Positions 55,051 through 64,000 of a stretch of 64,000 nt of DNA are shown here, piece after piece. The stretch's first letter is position 1. Each line of letters starts with the position of its first letter. The translations under genes were made by a program, and so were the position numbers. The DNA lies in NCBI RefSeq assembly GCF_002736105.1, contig NZ_CP024123.1, positions 3,216,001 through 3,280,000 on the forward strand. The letters are read 5' to 3'. A model generated the notes under the pieces. It ran no database searches and was not told the origin of the DNA. It saw only the letters and a program-made list of their open reading frames with translations. The DNA comes from Solibacillus sp. R5-41 (lineage in GTDB: Bacteria; Bacillota; Bacilli; Bacillales_A; Planococcaceae).

Positions 55051-56757
55051 TTATGATTTTATTAGTAATTCCTCCTGAACGAGCTCTTCAATTCGTTTAA
55101 TCGCACTTGGATCGACCGTTTCCACAGCCTTTGCCGCATCCTCTAATGCTTTTACATAGCGGAATTGTGTAAATGCTTCCTCCGCTTCCAATAAACGCTC
55201 ATGCACTTGTCCATTGGTAGCACGATAACGATTACCAAATTGAATTAGACGTTCAATAATCATCACATTTTCAATCATTTCTTGTGCGCGGTCATTTACT
55301 TCTTCAATGCTTTGCTTAGCACTAAATAAATTTTGATTTACTTGCCCGATATTTAGTGGAACTTCTTGTAAGCTTTGCATCACAACATAAATTCTTTCCT
55401 CTGCTTCTTCAATGCGTGCATCCATTTCTCCCGGAATCCCTGGAATGTTTGCTCGGTTTATCATGCGATCGGTATTTTGTAATAAACGCTTCAAGCCCTC
55501 TAAATCTGCACGTGCTTGATTTTCATCAATACGTAAATTTTTCAGGTTATTTGAGAAGCTTTCTTGCTCATCTGCAATACGCTCAATTTCTTCTGTAATT
55601 TCCTGAAGCTCTTCTTGCAAGCTAGAATATGCGGATTGCTCCTCTTGCACTCGAATAGACAATAAATCGTATCGCCTTTGTAAAACTTCTAAATGTTTCA
55701 AGCCCGCTTTCGGAATTTCGGCTTCCTTTTCTTGCAGGCGATAGCTATGTTGAACATACGTTGCTTCAGCACTGATTTCTTTTGTTAAACGCACAACCTC
55801 TGAAATCGTACTATACATAGCCGAACAATGACGATCCACGTAATTTCTTGCGAGTACTTCTTTTTCTAGCAAGTCATAGAAATTATCAATTTCATCATTA
55901 ATTTCTTGGATACGTGGTGCAACAGCTTGTAAATTTAATTCAGCAATCGCTGTTTTTAATGTATCCAATTCTTTTTCTAGATTATCTAAATACTGTGATA
56001 ACTCTAAATGGCGTAAATAATAATTTTGCTCTTCCATTTCGCGCTGCCCGTTACGCAATTCATGGATTGCTGTTGGTATTTTCGCTTGAATATCTGTCAA
56101 TAAAGTAGGAACTTCACTTAATAAACTAAAAATATTTTGTGCTTCACTATTTAGTTGCAACACGATTTCACGAGCTTGCAAATAGTTTCCGTCCATTGTT
56201 AATGTATCAAACTCTTCAAATTTCGGTGTGAAATCTTCTATTTTTTTCTCAAGTTGTTTTAGTGCAGGTCCAAATGAATGCTGGTGAGCTAAAATCGTTT
56301 TTCGTGCAGAACGGTAATATTCTTTTAGTTGTTCTATTTCAATACGATTCTTTTCCTCACTGCCAATTAATTCATCCAGCTCTGTAATAATTTCAACTCG
56401 CACTTGCTCGCATTTAATAATCTCTTGTTCGATTTCACGTTCAATATGTGTCGCTTTTTTAAAATTAAAGCGGTCGATATACTCTTCTGCATCAAAAAGC
56501 ATTTCGTCTAACTTTGTCACTTGAACGTCGACAACATCCAACCAACGATTACGCCAGTTTTCAAAAAGTTCTTCGGTTTGTCCATTCATATTTAAAGCCT
56601 TTACTTTTGCAAGCTCTTCAAATATTGGATAATGCTGGATTTGCATCTTCTCTTTTTCTAATCGTCCTATTTCTGCATTATGCTTGCGCCTTACTACTAA
56701 TCCTGTAATTAATAATGCTAATAGTATGACGACGACAATGATGATATACTTTATCAT
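55051..56757 (-). CDS. ezrA: Septation ring formation regulator EzrA
   Basis: A 568-residue membrane protein with one N-terminal anchor (about residues 3-21, IKYIIIVVVILLALLITGLVV) and spectrin-like coiled coils throughout the rest. It prevents extra FtsZ rings and coordinates FtsZ with PBP1. AGGGGGC precedes the ATG. Length agrees with the family (about 562). It is divergent from hisJ across 140 bases. Confidence 0.95.
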   Translation of the reverse strand: MIKYIIIVVVILLALLITGLVVRRKHNAEIGRLEKEKMQIQHYPIFEELAKVKALNMNGQTEELFENWRNRWLDVVDVQVTKLDEMLFDAEEYIDRFNFKKATHIEREIEQEIIKCEQVRVEIITELDELIGSEEKNRIEIEQLKEYYRSARKTILAHQHSFGPALKQLEKKIEDFTPKFEEFDTLTMDGNYLQAREIVLQLNSEAQNIFSLLSEVPTLLTDIQAKIPTAIHELRNGQREMEEQNYYLRHLELSQYLDNLEKELDTLKTAIAELNLQAVAPRIQEINDEIDNFYDLLEKEVLARNYVDRHCSAMYSTISEVVRLTKEISAEATYVQHSYRLQEKEAEIPKAGLKHLEVLQRRYDLLSIRVQEEQSAYSSLQEELQEITEEIERIADEQESFSNNLKNLRIDENQARADLEGLKRLLQNTDRMINRANIPGIPGEMDARIEEAEERIYVVMQSLQEVPLNIGQVNQNLFSAKQSIEEVNDRAQEMIENVMIIERLIQFGNRYRATNGQVHERLLEAEEAFTQFRYVKALEDAAKAVETVDPSAIKRIEELVQEELLIKS

Positions 56758-56898
56758 TGTAAGCCCCCTACTCCAAATTAAAATCTATAAATCGGCTATA
56801 TACGTAACTCTAATAATACCATGTTTTCATAGTTTTGTTGAACTATTTCACCGTTTTTTCTAACTTCTTTAAACCTAGTACAAAAGGAGGGGATTCAA

Positions 56899-57702
56899 AT
56901 AAAAAGAGATGGTCACATCCATACACCATTTTGTCCGCACGGTTCTTCTGACCCATTCGAGTTATATATTGAAAAGGCAATTGCCAATAGCTTTGAAGAA
57001 ATCACATTTACCGAGCATGCACCGCTACCTGCAAACTTTGTCGACCCTACACCTGAGCAAGATAGTGGGATGGATTCGGCGCAATTACATAATTATATTG
57101 AGCAGCTTCAGCGCCTAAAAGAATTGTATAAAGCTCAAATTAAAATTAATATCGGTTTAGAAATTGATTATATTGTCGGATATGAAGCTGAAACGCGCCA
57201 ATTTTTGAACGAATACGGGAAATTTCTCGACGACGCTATATTATCGGTCCACTTTTTAAAACACGACGACAATTATTATTGCATTGATTTCTCTGAGGAA
57301 GTTTACTTACATTTTGCAGAGCAAGTTGGTGGGATTCAGGAAATGTATGATCATTATTATCAAACTGTACAAATGTCCATTCAAGCGGATTTAGGTCCCT
57401 TTAAACCAAAAAGGATTGGACATCCAACATTAATTCATAAATTTCAGCTCGCACATTCGCTCCAAATCGATGACAAAAATCAAATCGAATCATTGTTTAC
57501 TAAGATGGCAAGAAGTGGTTACGAGCTCGATTTAAATAGTGCTGGATTAAGTAAACCACTGTGCAAAGAACCTTATCCGCCATTGGATCTAGTTACATTT
57601 GCACAAAAAATCAAGTTACCCGTTGTTTTTGGTTCTGATGCCCATACCGCCAAAGACTTACATCAACATTACAGCCAAATTTCTCAAAAATTTAAATTTT
57701 AA
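56899..57702 (+). CDS. hisJ: Histidinol-phosphatase HisJ (PHP family), ATA start proposed
   Basis: 267 residues if initiated at ATA, close to B. subtilis HisJ (268). The N-terminus KRDGHIHTPFCPHGSSD with the metal His pair, ITFTEHAPLP, LEIDYIVGYE, SVHFLK and C-terminal GSDAHTAKDL matches HisJ in order. An annotation starting at the first ATG (57070) would lose the metal-binding His residues. GGAGG (56886-56890) lies 8 bases before ATA, and ATT two codons earlier is too close. No ATG, GTG or TTG occurs nearby in frame, so initiation at ATA is inferred. It makes histidinol from its phosphate. Confidence 0.82.
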   Translation: MKRDGHIHTPFCPHGSSDPFELYIEKAIANSFEEITFTEHAPLPANFVDPTPEQDSGMDSAQLHNYIEQLQRLKELYKAQIKINIGLEIDYIVGYEAETRQFLNEYGKFLDDAILSVHFLKHDDNYYCIDFSEEVYLHFAEQVGGIQEMYDHYYQTVQMSIQADLGPFKPKRIGHPTLIHKFQLAHSLQIDDKNQIESLFTKMARSGYELDLNSAGLSKPLCKEPYPPLDLVTFAQKIKLPVVFGSDAHTAKDLHQHYSQISQKFKF

Positions 57703-57715
57703 ACGGAGGTTCTTT

Positions 57716-58195
57716 ATGTATTCTCAAATTAATTATGAAGGCTCACTTGCCGAGCAATATACAGCAATTTCTCAACAGTTACATGCATTATTAGATGGCG
57801 AACAGGATCTGATTGCAAATTTAAGTAATGCATCTGCATTATTAAATCAATTTTTAGACCGAATCAACTGGGTTGGTTTTTATTTAATGAACGATGGCGA
57901 GCTTGTGCTTGGACCATTCCAAGGGTTACCTGCTTGCGTACGTATTCCTGTTGGGCGTGGGGTGTGCGGTTCATCGGTTGAGCAAAAACAAACGCTCCTT
58001 ATCGATGATGTTCATGCATTTCCTGGCCATATTGCTTGTGATGCAGCTTCGAAATCGGAAATTGTTATTCCTTTAATTAAAAATGATACAATTATTGGCG
58101 TTTTAGATATTGACAGTCCATTTGAAGCGCGATTTTCAAAAGAGGATCAATTAGGCTTGGAGCAGTTTGTACAAACGCTCATCAATCACTTGTAA
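57716..58195 (+). CDS. ytsP: Free methionine-(R)-sulfoxide reductase, GAF type (YtsP)
   Basis: A 159-residue GAF protein. The motif ACVRIPVGRGVCGSSVEQKQTLLIDDVHAFPGHIACDAASKSEIVIPLI carries the three conserved cysteines of fRMsr enzymes, which reduce free methionine-R-sulfoxide. GGAGG lies 6 bases before the ATG at 57716. It is 13 bases after the hisJ stop. Confidence 0.92.
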   Translation: MYSQINYEGSLAEQYTAISQQLHALLDGEQDLIANLSNASALLNQFLDRINWVGFYLMNDGELVLGPFQGLPACVRIPVGRGVCGSSVEQKQTLLIDDVHAFPGHIACDAASKSEIVIPLIKNDTIIGVLDIDSPFEARFSKEDQLGLEQFVQTLINHL

Positions 58196-58213
58196 ATTCC
58201 TCATTTTGAGCAT

Positions 58214-58262
58214 AAAAAAAAGGAGAGTTGTCCTTTACACTTACGACCCACTCTCCATTTTT
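58214..58262 (+). terminator. Bidirectional terminator between ytsP and dgcP
   Basis: AAAAAAAAGGAGAGT, a 20-base loop, CACTCTCCATTTTTT. It serves the converging genes. Confidence 0.75.
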
Positions 58263-60139
58263 TATGATTGTAATTGCATCGAATCTTCAAATACACATAC
58301 TTTATTTTTCCCACTATTTTTTGCACAATAAAGCGCTATATCAGCTTGTTGGAAAAATTGTTGGAATTGCGGACGATTTTCTTTCTTCCATGCAATCATT
58401 CCCGCAGAAATAGTCACAGTCGGACTCGTCACTTTTGGCAAGACTTCAACAATTTCCCTCGAAATTTTCAGTGCTTCACTCTCTAGTATATTTGGAATAT
58501 AAATCGACAGCTCTTCTCCACCCCAACGAGAACAAATCCCCCTCGTTCCGATAAAATTTCGGAGTTCCGAACTAATTTGCACAAGAACATCATCACCAAC
58601 TTGATGACCATGCGTATCGTTAATCTTTTTAAAATCATCAATATCGACTAATAAGAACATACCTGAGTCATCTTGTTCTAAAGAATTTACAATATATTTA
58701 TCTGAATAATTACGAGCATAAAGCTTCGTTAAATGATCGCAATCTACCATGTCTTGTAGCTGATTTCTTAAAATGGAGTTAGATATTGCTAATGACGAGT
58801 GATGGATTAAGGATTGCATTAATTTAAAGCTGTCAAAGGAGAAGAAATAGGGCTCTTTATGAAGGACAATACTAAAACCGCTAATTTTTTCTTCTACAAT
58901 CATCGGGATGGCCATCAACGATTTATACTCGATATCCGCTTCAAGTAATCGACTAAAATCGGCAATAAATAGCGGATCCTGCGTTTTTTCGAAATGCTTC
59001 TCTACATGCTGGATATAGGCGTTTCCTGCTGCTGATTTAAATACATCTGTACATGCATTTGACATTTCATAGGAATCTTCAACTTTAAATAGGAAGCCCA
59101 GTTCCGTCGGTTGGAATGATTTGCTTAACTGCTTTTGTAAAAACGAGAGCATTTCATTAATATTAAGCTTCATATTTAAACGATGTGACGTTTCATTGAT
59201 TAATTGTAAATCACTTATTAATCGATGTGATTGATGATAAAGTTTCGCATTTTCGAGGGAATTCCCTGATGCTTGTGCTAACATGCGAATAAATTCTTTT
59301 TGCGCCTCTGAAAAGGCATATGTTAAAGGCGCTTTCACTTGAAGGATACCGTAAATCGCTTGACGCCCTTTAATTGGTGCATCTAGCAAACGGTAATTCA
59401 ATTCCTCTACCACTTCCTCTTTCAACTCACCTGAAACGAATGCTTCTATTGTAGATGGTCTTTCCAATAAATAATCAAACGGCTTAATTCGAACTCTTGT
59501 TTGTCGGTCTTGATCATTTGGTAATATAAGCTCTACTTCTAAATCATGAAAATTTTCCTCAATGGTTACAAGTACATTTTCTAAAATAACATCGATATCC
59601 ATTGTAGAATGGAATAAATCGGTCATATTATATAATTTACGATATTGTTGCTCATTTGCATGCACTTCAAAACTTTGATATAAATATTTAAAAATAGCTT
59701 CGAGTTCTATTACCGATTCATTAGCATGATTAAAACATAAACATCCTTCGTGTTCGTGATTACATTTGAACAATAAGATTGCCTCTGGTTTATCTTCTGC
59801 CAAATGCACAAGCATCATGGAAGTGTACTCAGTAAAAGGCCCCTTTTCTTTCAAAAAGTTTGGCAATTCAACTACTTTACTATCATTAAAATAAGTTTCA
59901 AATAAATTAAAAGCTAAAGGTAATTCGAAGCCTTGTACTAAAAGTTCTTTTTGTAACGGTTTTAAAAATTCACCTTCTATATTGAAAAGAAAGCACTCTT
60001 CTACACCAAAAAATTTAGTCAAACTATTATTAAGTAGTGAAAAAAAATCTTCAAAATTATTCAATTTTTTATTTGAATTAATACAAAGACTCAGGACTTC
60101 AGATTTAAATTTTTCTATCATCTTTTGATGCACTATCAT
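58262..60139 (-). CDS. dgcP: GAF-GGDEF diguanylate cyclase DgcP (YtrP)
   Basis: A 625-residue cytosolic protein. A GAF-like N-terminal region (about 20-160), further GAF domains (about 165-300 and 320-455), and a GGDEF domain (about 460-620) with MFLLVDIDDFKKINDTHGHQVGDDVL and the active-site RWGGEELSIYIP, a catalytically competent GGEEL. An RxxD-type inhibitory site is not clear. It should make cyclic di-GMP. It lies between ytsP and rpsD, as ytrP does in B. subtilis. AAAGGTG precedes the ATG. Confidence 0.92.
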   Translation of the reverse strand: MIVHQKMIEKFKSEVLSLCINSNKKLNNFEDFFSLLNNSLTKFFGVEECFLFNIEGEFLKPLQKELLVQGFELPLAFNLFETYFNDSKVVELPNFLKEKGPFTEYTSMMLVHLAEDKPEAILLFKCNHEHEGCLCFNHANESVIELEAIFKYLYQSFEVHANEQQYRKLYNMTDLFHSTMDIDVILENVLVTIEENFHDLEVELILPNDQDRQTRVRIKPFDYLLERPSTIEAFVSGELKEEVVEELNYRLLDAPIKGRQAIYGILQVKAPLTYAFSEAQKEFIRMLAQASGNSLENAKLYHQSHRLISDLQLINETSHRLNMKLNINEMLSFLQKQLSKSFQPTELGFLFKVEDSYEMSNACTDVFKSAAGNAYIQHVEKHFEKTQDPLFIADFSRLLEADIEYKSLMAIPMIVEEKISGFSIVLHKEPYFFSFDSFKLMQSLIHHSSLAISNSILRNQLQDMVDCDHLTKLYARNYSDKYIVNSLEQDDSGMFLLVDIDDFKKINDTHGHQVGDDVLVQISSELRNFIGTRGICSRWGGEELSIYIPNILESEALKISREIVEVLPKVTSPTVTISAGMIAWKKENRPQFQQFFQQADIALYCAKNSGKNKVCVFEDSMQLQS

Positions 60140-60369
60140 TAAATCACCTTTTCTTTCACATTTACCGAATCAAATCGATTAACTTAATTTCAAGTATACA
60201 CTTATCGTGTCTATTTGACTATAAATTTATGGTTTTTTTTTCTATTTTCCTGTGCCTTTCTCATAATCAATTGAAATATCTATAAACAACAGGTCATTTA
60301 TAGGTCATTTTAACCAAAAGTTGTCCTGCTATTTTAATATTCATCTATTTCCCGCAATATACTTCTTTA

Positions 60370-60398
60370 TTGACTAAAATGATAATAAAAGTTACAAT
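60370..60398 (+). promoter_or_regulatory. Promoter of rpsD
   Basis: TTGACT, exactly 17 bases, TACAAT. One mismatch in each box. Transcription should start near 60405, which gives a leader of nearly 200 bases. Confidence 0.75.
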
Positions 60399-60404
60399 AC
60401 TACT

Positions 60405-60600
60405 TGTGTAAAATGAACGCAGTAGTTGTATGACTTAATTGTTTGTATTTTATTCCTTCTATTTTTAAAATAGGACGGTGTATTGCGTAACCCTTTCGGC
60501 TGCATGGGCGAAGATACGTGAAAATAAAATACCCTTTTTGTTGGGTACAGCTGGTTTTTCTTTTACAACAAAAACCAAATTTAAAGGAGGAGACACAATT
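60405..60600 (+). ncRNA. Candidate ribosomal protein S4 leader of rpsD
   Basis: About 195 bases of structured leader lead to rpsD. The segment with AACCCTTTCGGCTGCATGGG, CGAAGATACGTGAAAA and TACCC/GGGTA blocks resembles the S4-binding leader known for B. subtilis rpsD, which imitates the S4 site of 16S rRNA and lets S4 repress its own translation. A second hairpin GGTTTTT/AAAAACC lies next to the ribosome site AAAGGAGG. The pseudoknot was not modelled. Confidence 0.55.
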
Positions 60601-61203
60601 ATGTCTCGTTATACAGGTCCATCATGGAAACTTTCTCGTCGTCTTGGTATTTCATTAAGCGGCACAGGTAAAGAAATCGCTAAACGCCCTTACGCACCAG
60701 GTCAACACGGTCCAAACTCTCGCACTAAGAAATCAGAGTATGGTCTACAATTAACTGAAAAACAAAAATTACGTCATATGTACGGTATGACTGAACGTCA
60801 ATTCAAAAACGTTTATATCAAAGCTGGTAAATTACAAGGTCTACACGGTGAAAACTTCATGATCTTATTAGAAACTCGCCTTGACAACTTAGTTTACCGT
60901 TTAGGTTTAGCTCGCACTCGTCGTGCAGCTCGTCAATTAGTTAACCACGGTCACATCTTAGTAAATGGTAGTCGCGTTGACATCCCATCTTACTCAGTAA
61001 AACCAGGTCAAACAATCGCATTACGCGAAAAATCAGCTAACTTAACAGTAGTTGCTGAATCAATCGAAGTAAACAACTTCGTTCCTGAGTACTTATCATT
61101 TGATGCTGACTCTAAAGTTGGTACATTTGTACGTTTACCAGAGCGTTCTGAATTATCTGCTGAAATCAACGAACAATTCATCGTAGAGTTCTACTCTCGT
61201 TAA
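60601..61203 (+). CDS. rpsD: 30S ribosomal protein S4
   Basis: A 200-residue S4 (uS4). The S4 RNA-binding domain [40 protein letters not shown] is central. It has Ala-Pro-Gly-Gln-His-Gly (APGQHG) in the N-terminal region where zinc-type S4 has cysteines, so this is the zinc-free form. Start at 60601 with AAAGGAGG upstream; an extension of the frame into the leader is not coding. Primary assembly protein of the small subunit. Confidence 0.97.
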   Translation: MSRYTGPSWKLSRRLGISLSGTGKEIAKRPYAPGQHGPNSRTKKSEYGLQLTEKQKLRHMYGMTERQFKNVYIKAGKLQGLHGENFMILLETRLDNLVYRLGLARTRRAARQLVNHGHILVNGSRVDIPSYSVKPGQTIALREKSANLTVVAESIEVNNFVPEYLSFDADSKVGTFVRLPERSELSAEINEQFIVEFYSR

Positions 61204-61217
61204 TCGTTCCGAGATTC

Positions 61218-61264
61218 AAAAAAGCTCCCAAACCTTGTTTATCAAGTGTTTGGGAGTTTTTTAT
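61218..61264 (+). terminator. Terminator of rpsD
   Basis: AAAAAGCTCCCAAAC, loop, GTTTGGGAGTTTTTTATTT, about 15 bases after the stop. Confidence 0.88.
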
Positions 61265-61330
61265 TTGTATTAAAACCATCCCAAAGTTATTTTATAATTT
61301 ATATTCCACACAAATTACTTTCTTTATATA

Positions 61331-61372
61331 AAAAAACAGCCCTCAATTTAAAATTGATTGACTGTTTTTTAT
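61331..61372 (-). terminator. Terminator of the Yip1-domain gene
   Basis: The minus strand reads AAAAAACAGTCAATCAATTT, then AAATTGAGGGCTGTTTTTT, an interrupted stem with T6, 15 bases after the stop at 61386. Confidence 0.7.
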
Positions 61373-61385
61373 AACCTTTTTGCTA

Positions 61386-62003
61386 CTAAAGTAATGTAAA
61401 TACTAAAATCGCACATAGGACAATGAGTACAAGAATTGAAGCGAAAAAGGCACGCCATTTTGTAATTTTATGTACTTCTGAAATACCGATAATCGTTAAT
61501 GCATATGTCCAAATACTTGCGATGAGAATAAAGACGTAGCCAACAAATTGTAAAATGACATCACCTAGACCGGTTTCGATATACGAAATATCGAAAAAGG
61601 ACTGCGGTGCAAATTGCATCCAAAATAACAGCAATGGCAAAATCCAAATATAGGGAATCATCGTGATGCTTACAACACGGAACATTTGCTTAAAGGTGCC
61701 TTTTCCACCTAACATTTTTGCAGACAATAGAAAAATTCCCGCTACAATGAAGGTTGATAAAAAATAAAGTAAGAAACTCGACATGAACGAAGAGTAAATG
61801 ATATCTCCTAATGAGTATTTCCCATCAAACGTCGACCCTATAAAACTCGCTACATTACTACTAAACATGCCGATAATCCCGATAAATAGAAAGTACGGCA
61901 AGTTTTTCGTTTTTAATACATACTGAATTGTATCACGCGGTTTAATCGCAATACTTAAAATGGCATGCCGATCATCGACATATCTCACTTGCTGTTCAAC
62001 CAA
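61386..62003 (-). CDS. Yip1-domain membrane protein
   Basis: A 205-residue protein with five hydrophobic segments from about residue 35 to the end and the Yip1-like FKQMFRVVSITMIPYIWILPLLLF block. The cytosolic N-terminus of about 30 residues has AIKPRDTIQYVL, often seen in Bacillus yip1-domain proteins. Function is unknown. It begins with TTG, with GGAGG 7 bases upstream. Confidence 0.8.
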   Translation of the reverse strand: MVEQQVRYVDDRHAILSIAIKPRDTIQYVLKTKNLPYFLFIGIIGMFSSNVASFIGSTFDGKYSLGDIIYSSFMSSFLLYFLSTFIVAGIFLLSAKMLGGKGTFKQMFRVVSITMIPYIWILPLLLFWMQFAPQSFFDISYIETGLGDVILQFVGYVFILIASIWTYALTIIGISEVHKITKWRAFFASILVLIVLCAILVFTLL

Positions 62004-62183
62004 AATAGAACCTCCTAAAAATAATAATACAAACTATATTATACTGTTATTTTTAAAGTGATTCAAAGTTATCGAACGTTAAAAATCGTTGCAACTAATT
62101 TCACTACGCATTCACTCCGATAATATAAAAAACGCCTCAGAGTAATTTCTGAGACGCTTCCCCTATAAGCTCGTCATTTAAGA

Positions 62184-63737
<1,554 letters not shown>

Positions 63738-63743
63738 TTCTTT

Positions 63744-63771
63744 ATTCTACTCAATATCTTTACTATGTCAA
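63744..63771 (-). promoter_or_regulatory. Promoter of the tyrS leader
   Basis: The minus strand has TTGACA, 16 bases, TAGAAT. A perfect -35 and one mismatch in the -10. Confidence 0.7.
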
Positions 63772-63807
63772 TAATTATATTCGTATCAGAAACAAATATG
63801 CTATAAT

Positions 63808-63910
63808 CAATTACGCCTAGGCGTAATTGTGTCTAGATTTTCAAAATCTGTGACATTCGCCGGGAGCTTTATCTTCGTTCAGTAAATATTATCTTTGTGA
63901 ATGAAGATAA
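63808..63910. repeat. Dispersed intergenic repeat R2, copy c
   Basis: Perfect palindrome CAATTACGCC/TA/GGCGTAATTG, then TAGATTTTCAAAATCTGTGACATTCGCCG with a shortened second hairpin, then TTTATCTTCGTTCA...TGAATGAAGATAAA as the third. It ends 10 bases before the ribosome site of the partial gene at the right edge. Confidence 0.82.
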
Positions 63911-63934
63911 ACAAGACTTTAGGAGGTCGATGAA

Positions 63935-64000
63935 GTGAAAGAATGGCTCGAAAAATTAAATAAAAAAATCGAAATCCTTGCTTCTTCAAAATGGATGCGT
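63935..64000 (+). CDS. Gene start at the right edge, possibly a penicillin-binding protein (partial)
   Basis: GGAGG (63922-63926) is 8 bases before a GTG codon at 63935, which opens the frame VKEWLEKLNKKIEILASSKWMR to the window end. An ATG two bases before it has an in-frame stop after two codons. Penicillin-binding protein 1A genes lie next to tyrS in some Bacillales, and a short charged cytosolic N-terminus fits, but 22 residues are not enough to name it. Confidence 0.5.
   Translation, partial: MKEWLEKLNKKIEILASSKWMR

Noticed and set aside
60478-60600. In-frame N-terminal extension of rpsD
   Set aside because: S4 proteins start MxRYTGP, the ribosome site AAAGGAGG is directly upstream of 60601, and the extension overlaps the structured leader.

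Overview
The window is a low-GC, gene-dense stretch of a Bacillales chromosome. An alpha/beta small acid-soluble spore protein gene shows a spore former. Gene order closely follows the Bacillus subtilis dnaI-dnaB-nrdR-gapB-coaE-mutM-polA-phoRP-mdh-icd-citZ-ytvI-fxsA-pyk-pfkA-accAD-dnaE-nrnA-ytpI-ytoI-ytkL-ald-ytxK-tpx-sppA-ytcI-ssp-thiI-nifS-ezrA-hisJ-ytsP-dgcP-rpsD-tyrS segment. The presence of hflKC, the lack of ytaF, speD and ytsJ at their usual places, and the intergenic repeats suggest Planococcaceae (Solibacillus/Lysinibacillus-like). That genus-level guess is an inference.

Layout. 1-7.7 kb: replication and repair genes (dnaI start, dnaB, nrdR, coaE, mutM, polA) with gapB. 8.2-18.5 kb: an accessory catabolic cluster inserted between polA and the phoPR side. 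It holds a LacI regulator, a ribokinase, an AtuA-type (DUF1446) protein, a DUF4387 protein, two CUT1-type ABC permeases, a solute-binding lipoprotein and two different ADP-ribosylglycohydrolase-fold proteins. Two near-identical 16-bp palindromes sit in the two promoter regions, so it looks like one regulon. 18.7-24.5 kb: a small membrane protein, hflC/hflK, phoR/phoP and a MaoC-like protein. 24.6-35.4 kb: central carbon metabolism (mdh, icd, citZ, pyk, pfkA), ytvI and fxsA, and accD/accA behind a FadR-like regulator. 35.7-51.9 kb: dnaE, nrnA, ytpI, ytoI, ytkL, an M24 peptidase, an unknown secreted protein, ald, uspA, ytxK, tpx, an RDD protein, sppA and an acyl-CoA synthetase. 52.2-64 kb: sasp, thiI/iscS, ezrA, hisJ, a GAF-type methionine sulfoxide reductase, dgcP, rpsD with a candidate S4 leader, a Yip1-domain protein, tyrS with a T-box leader, and the first codons of a gene at the right edge.

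The most interesting system is the 10-kb accessory cluster. I read it as uptake of a ribosyl- or other glycosyl-conjugate, cleavage by the two ADP-ribosylglycohydrolase-fold enzymes, phosphorylation of the released pentose by the ribokinase, and handling of the remainder by the AtuA/DUF4387 pair. The substrate is unknown. Other points of note are two families of dispersed intergenic repeats with strong secondary structure, and two conserved genes (dnaI, hisJ) whose only well-placed start codons are non-canonical (ATC and ATA). No rRNA, tRNA, CRISPR, prophage or insertion-sequence transposase was seen.
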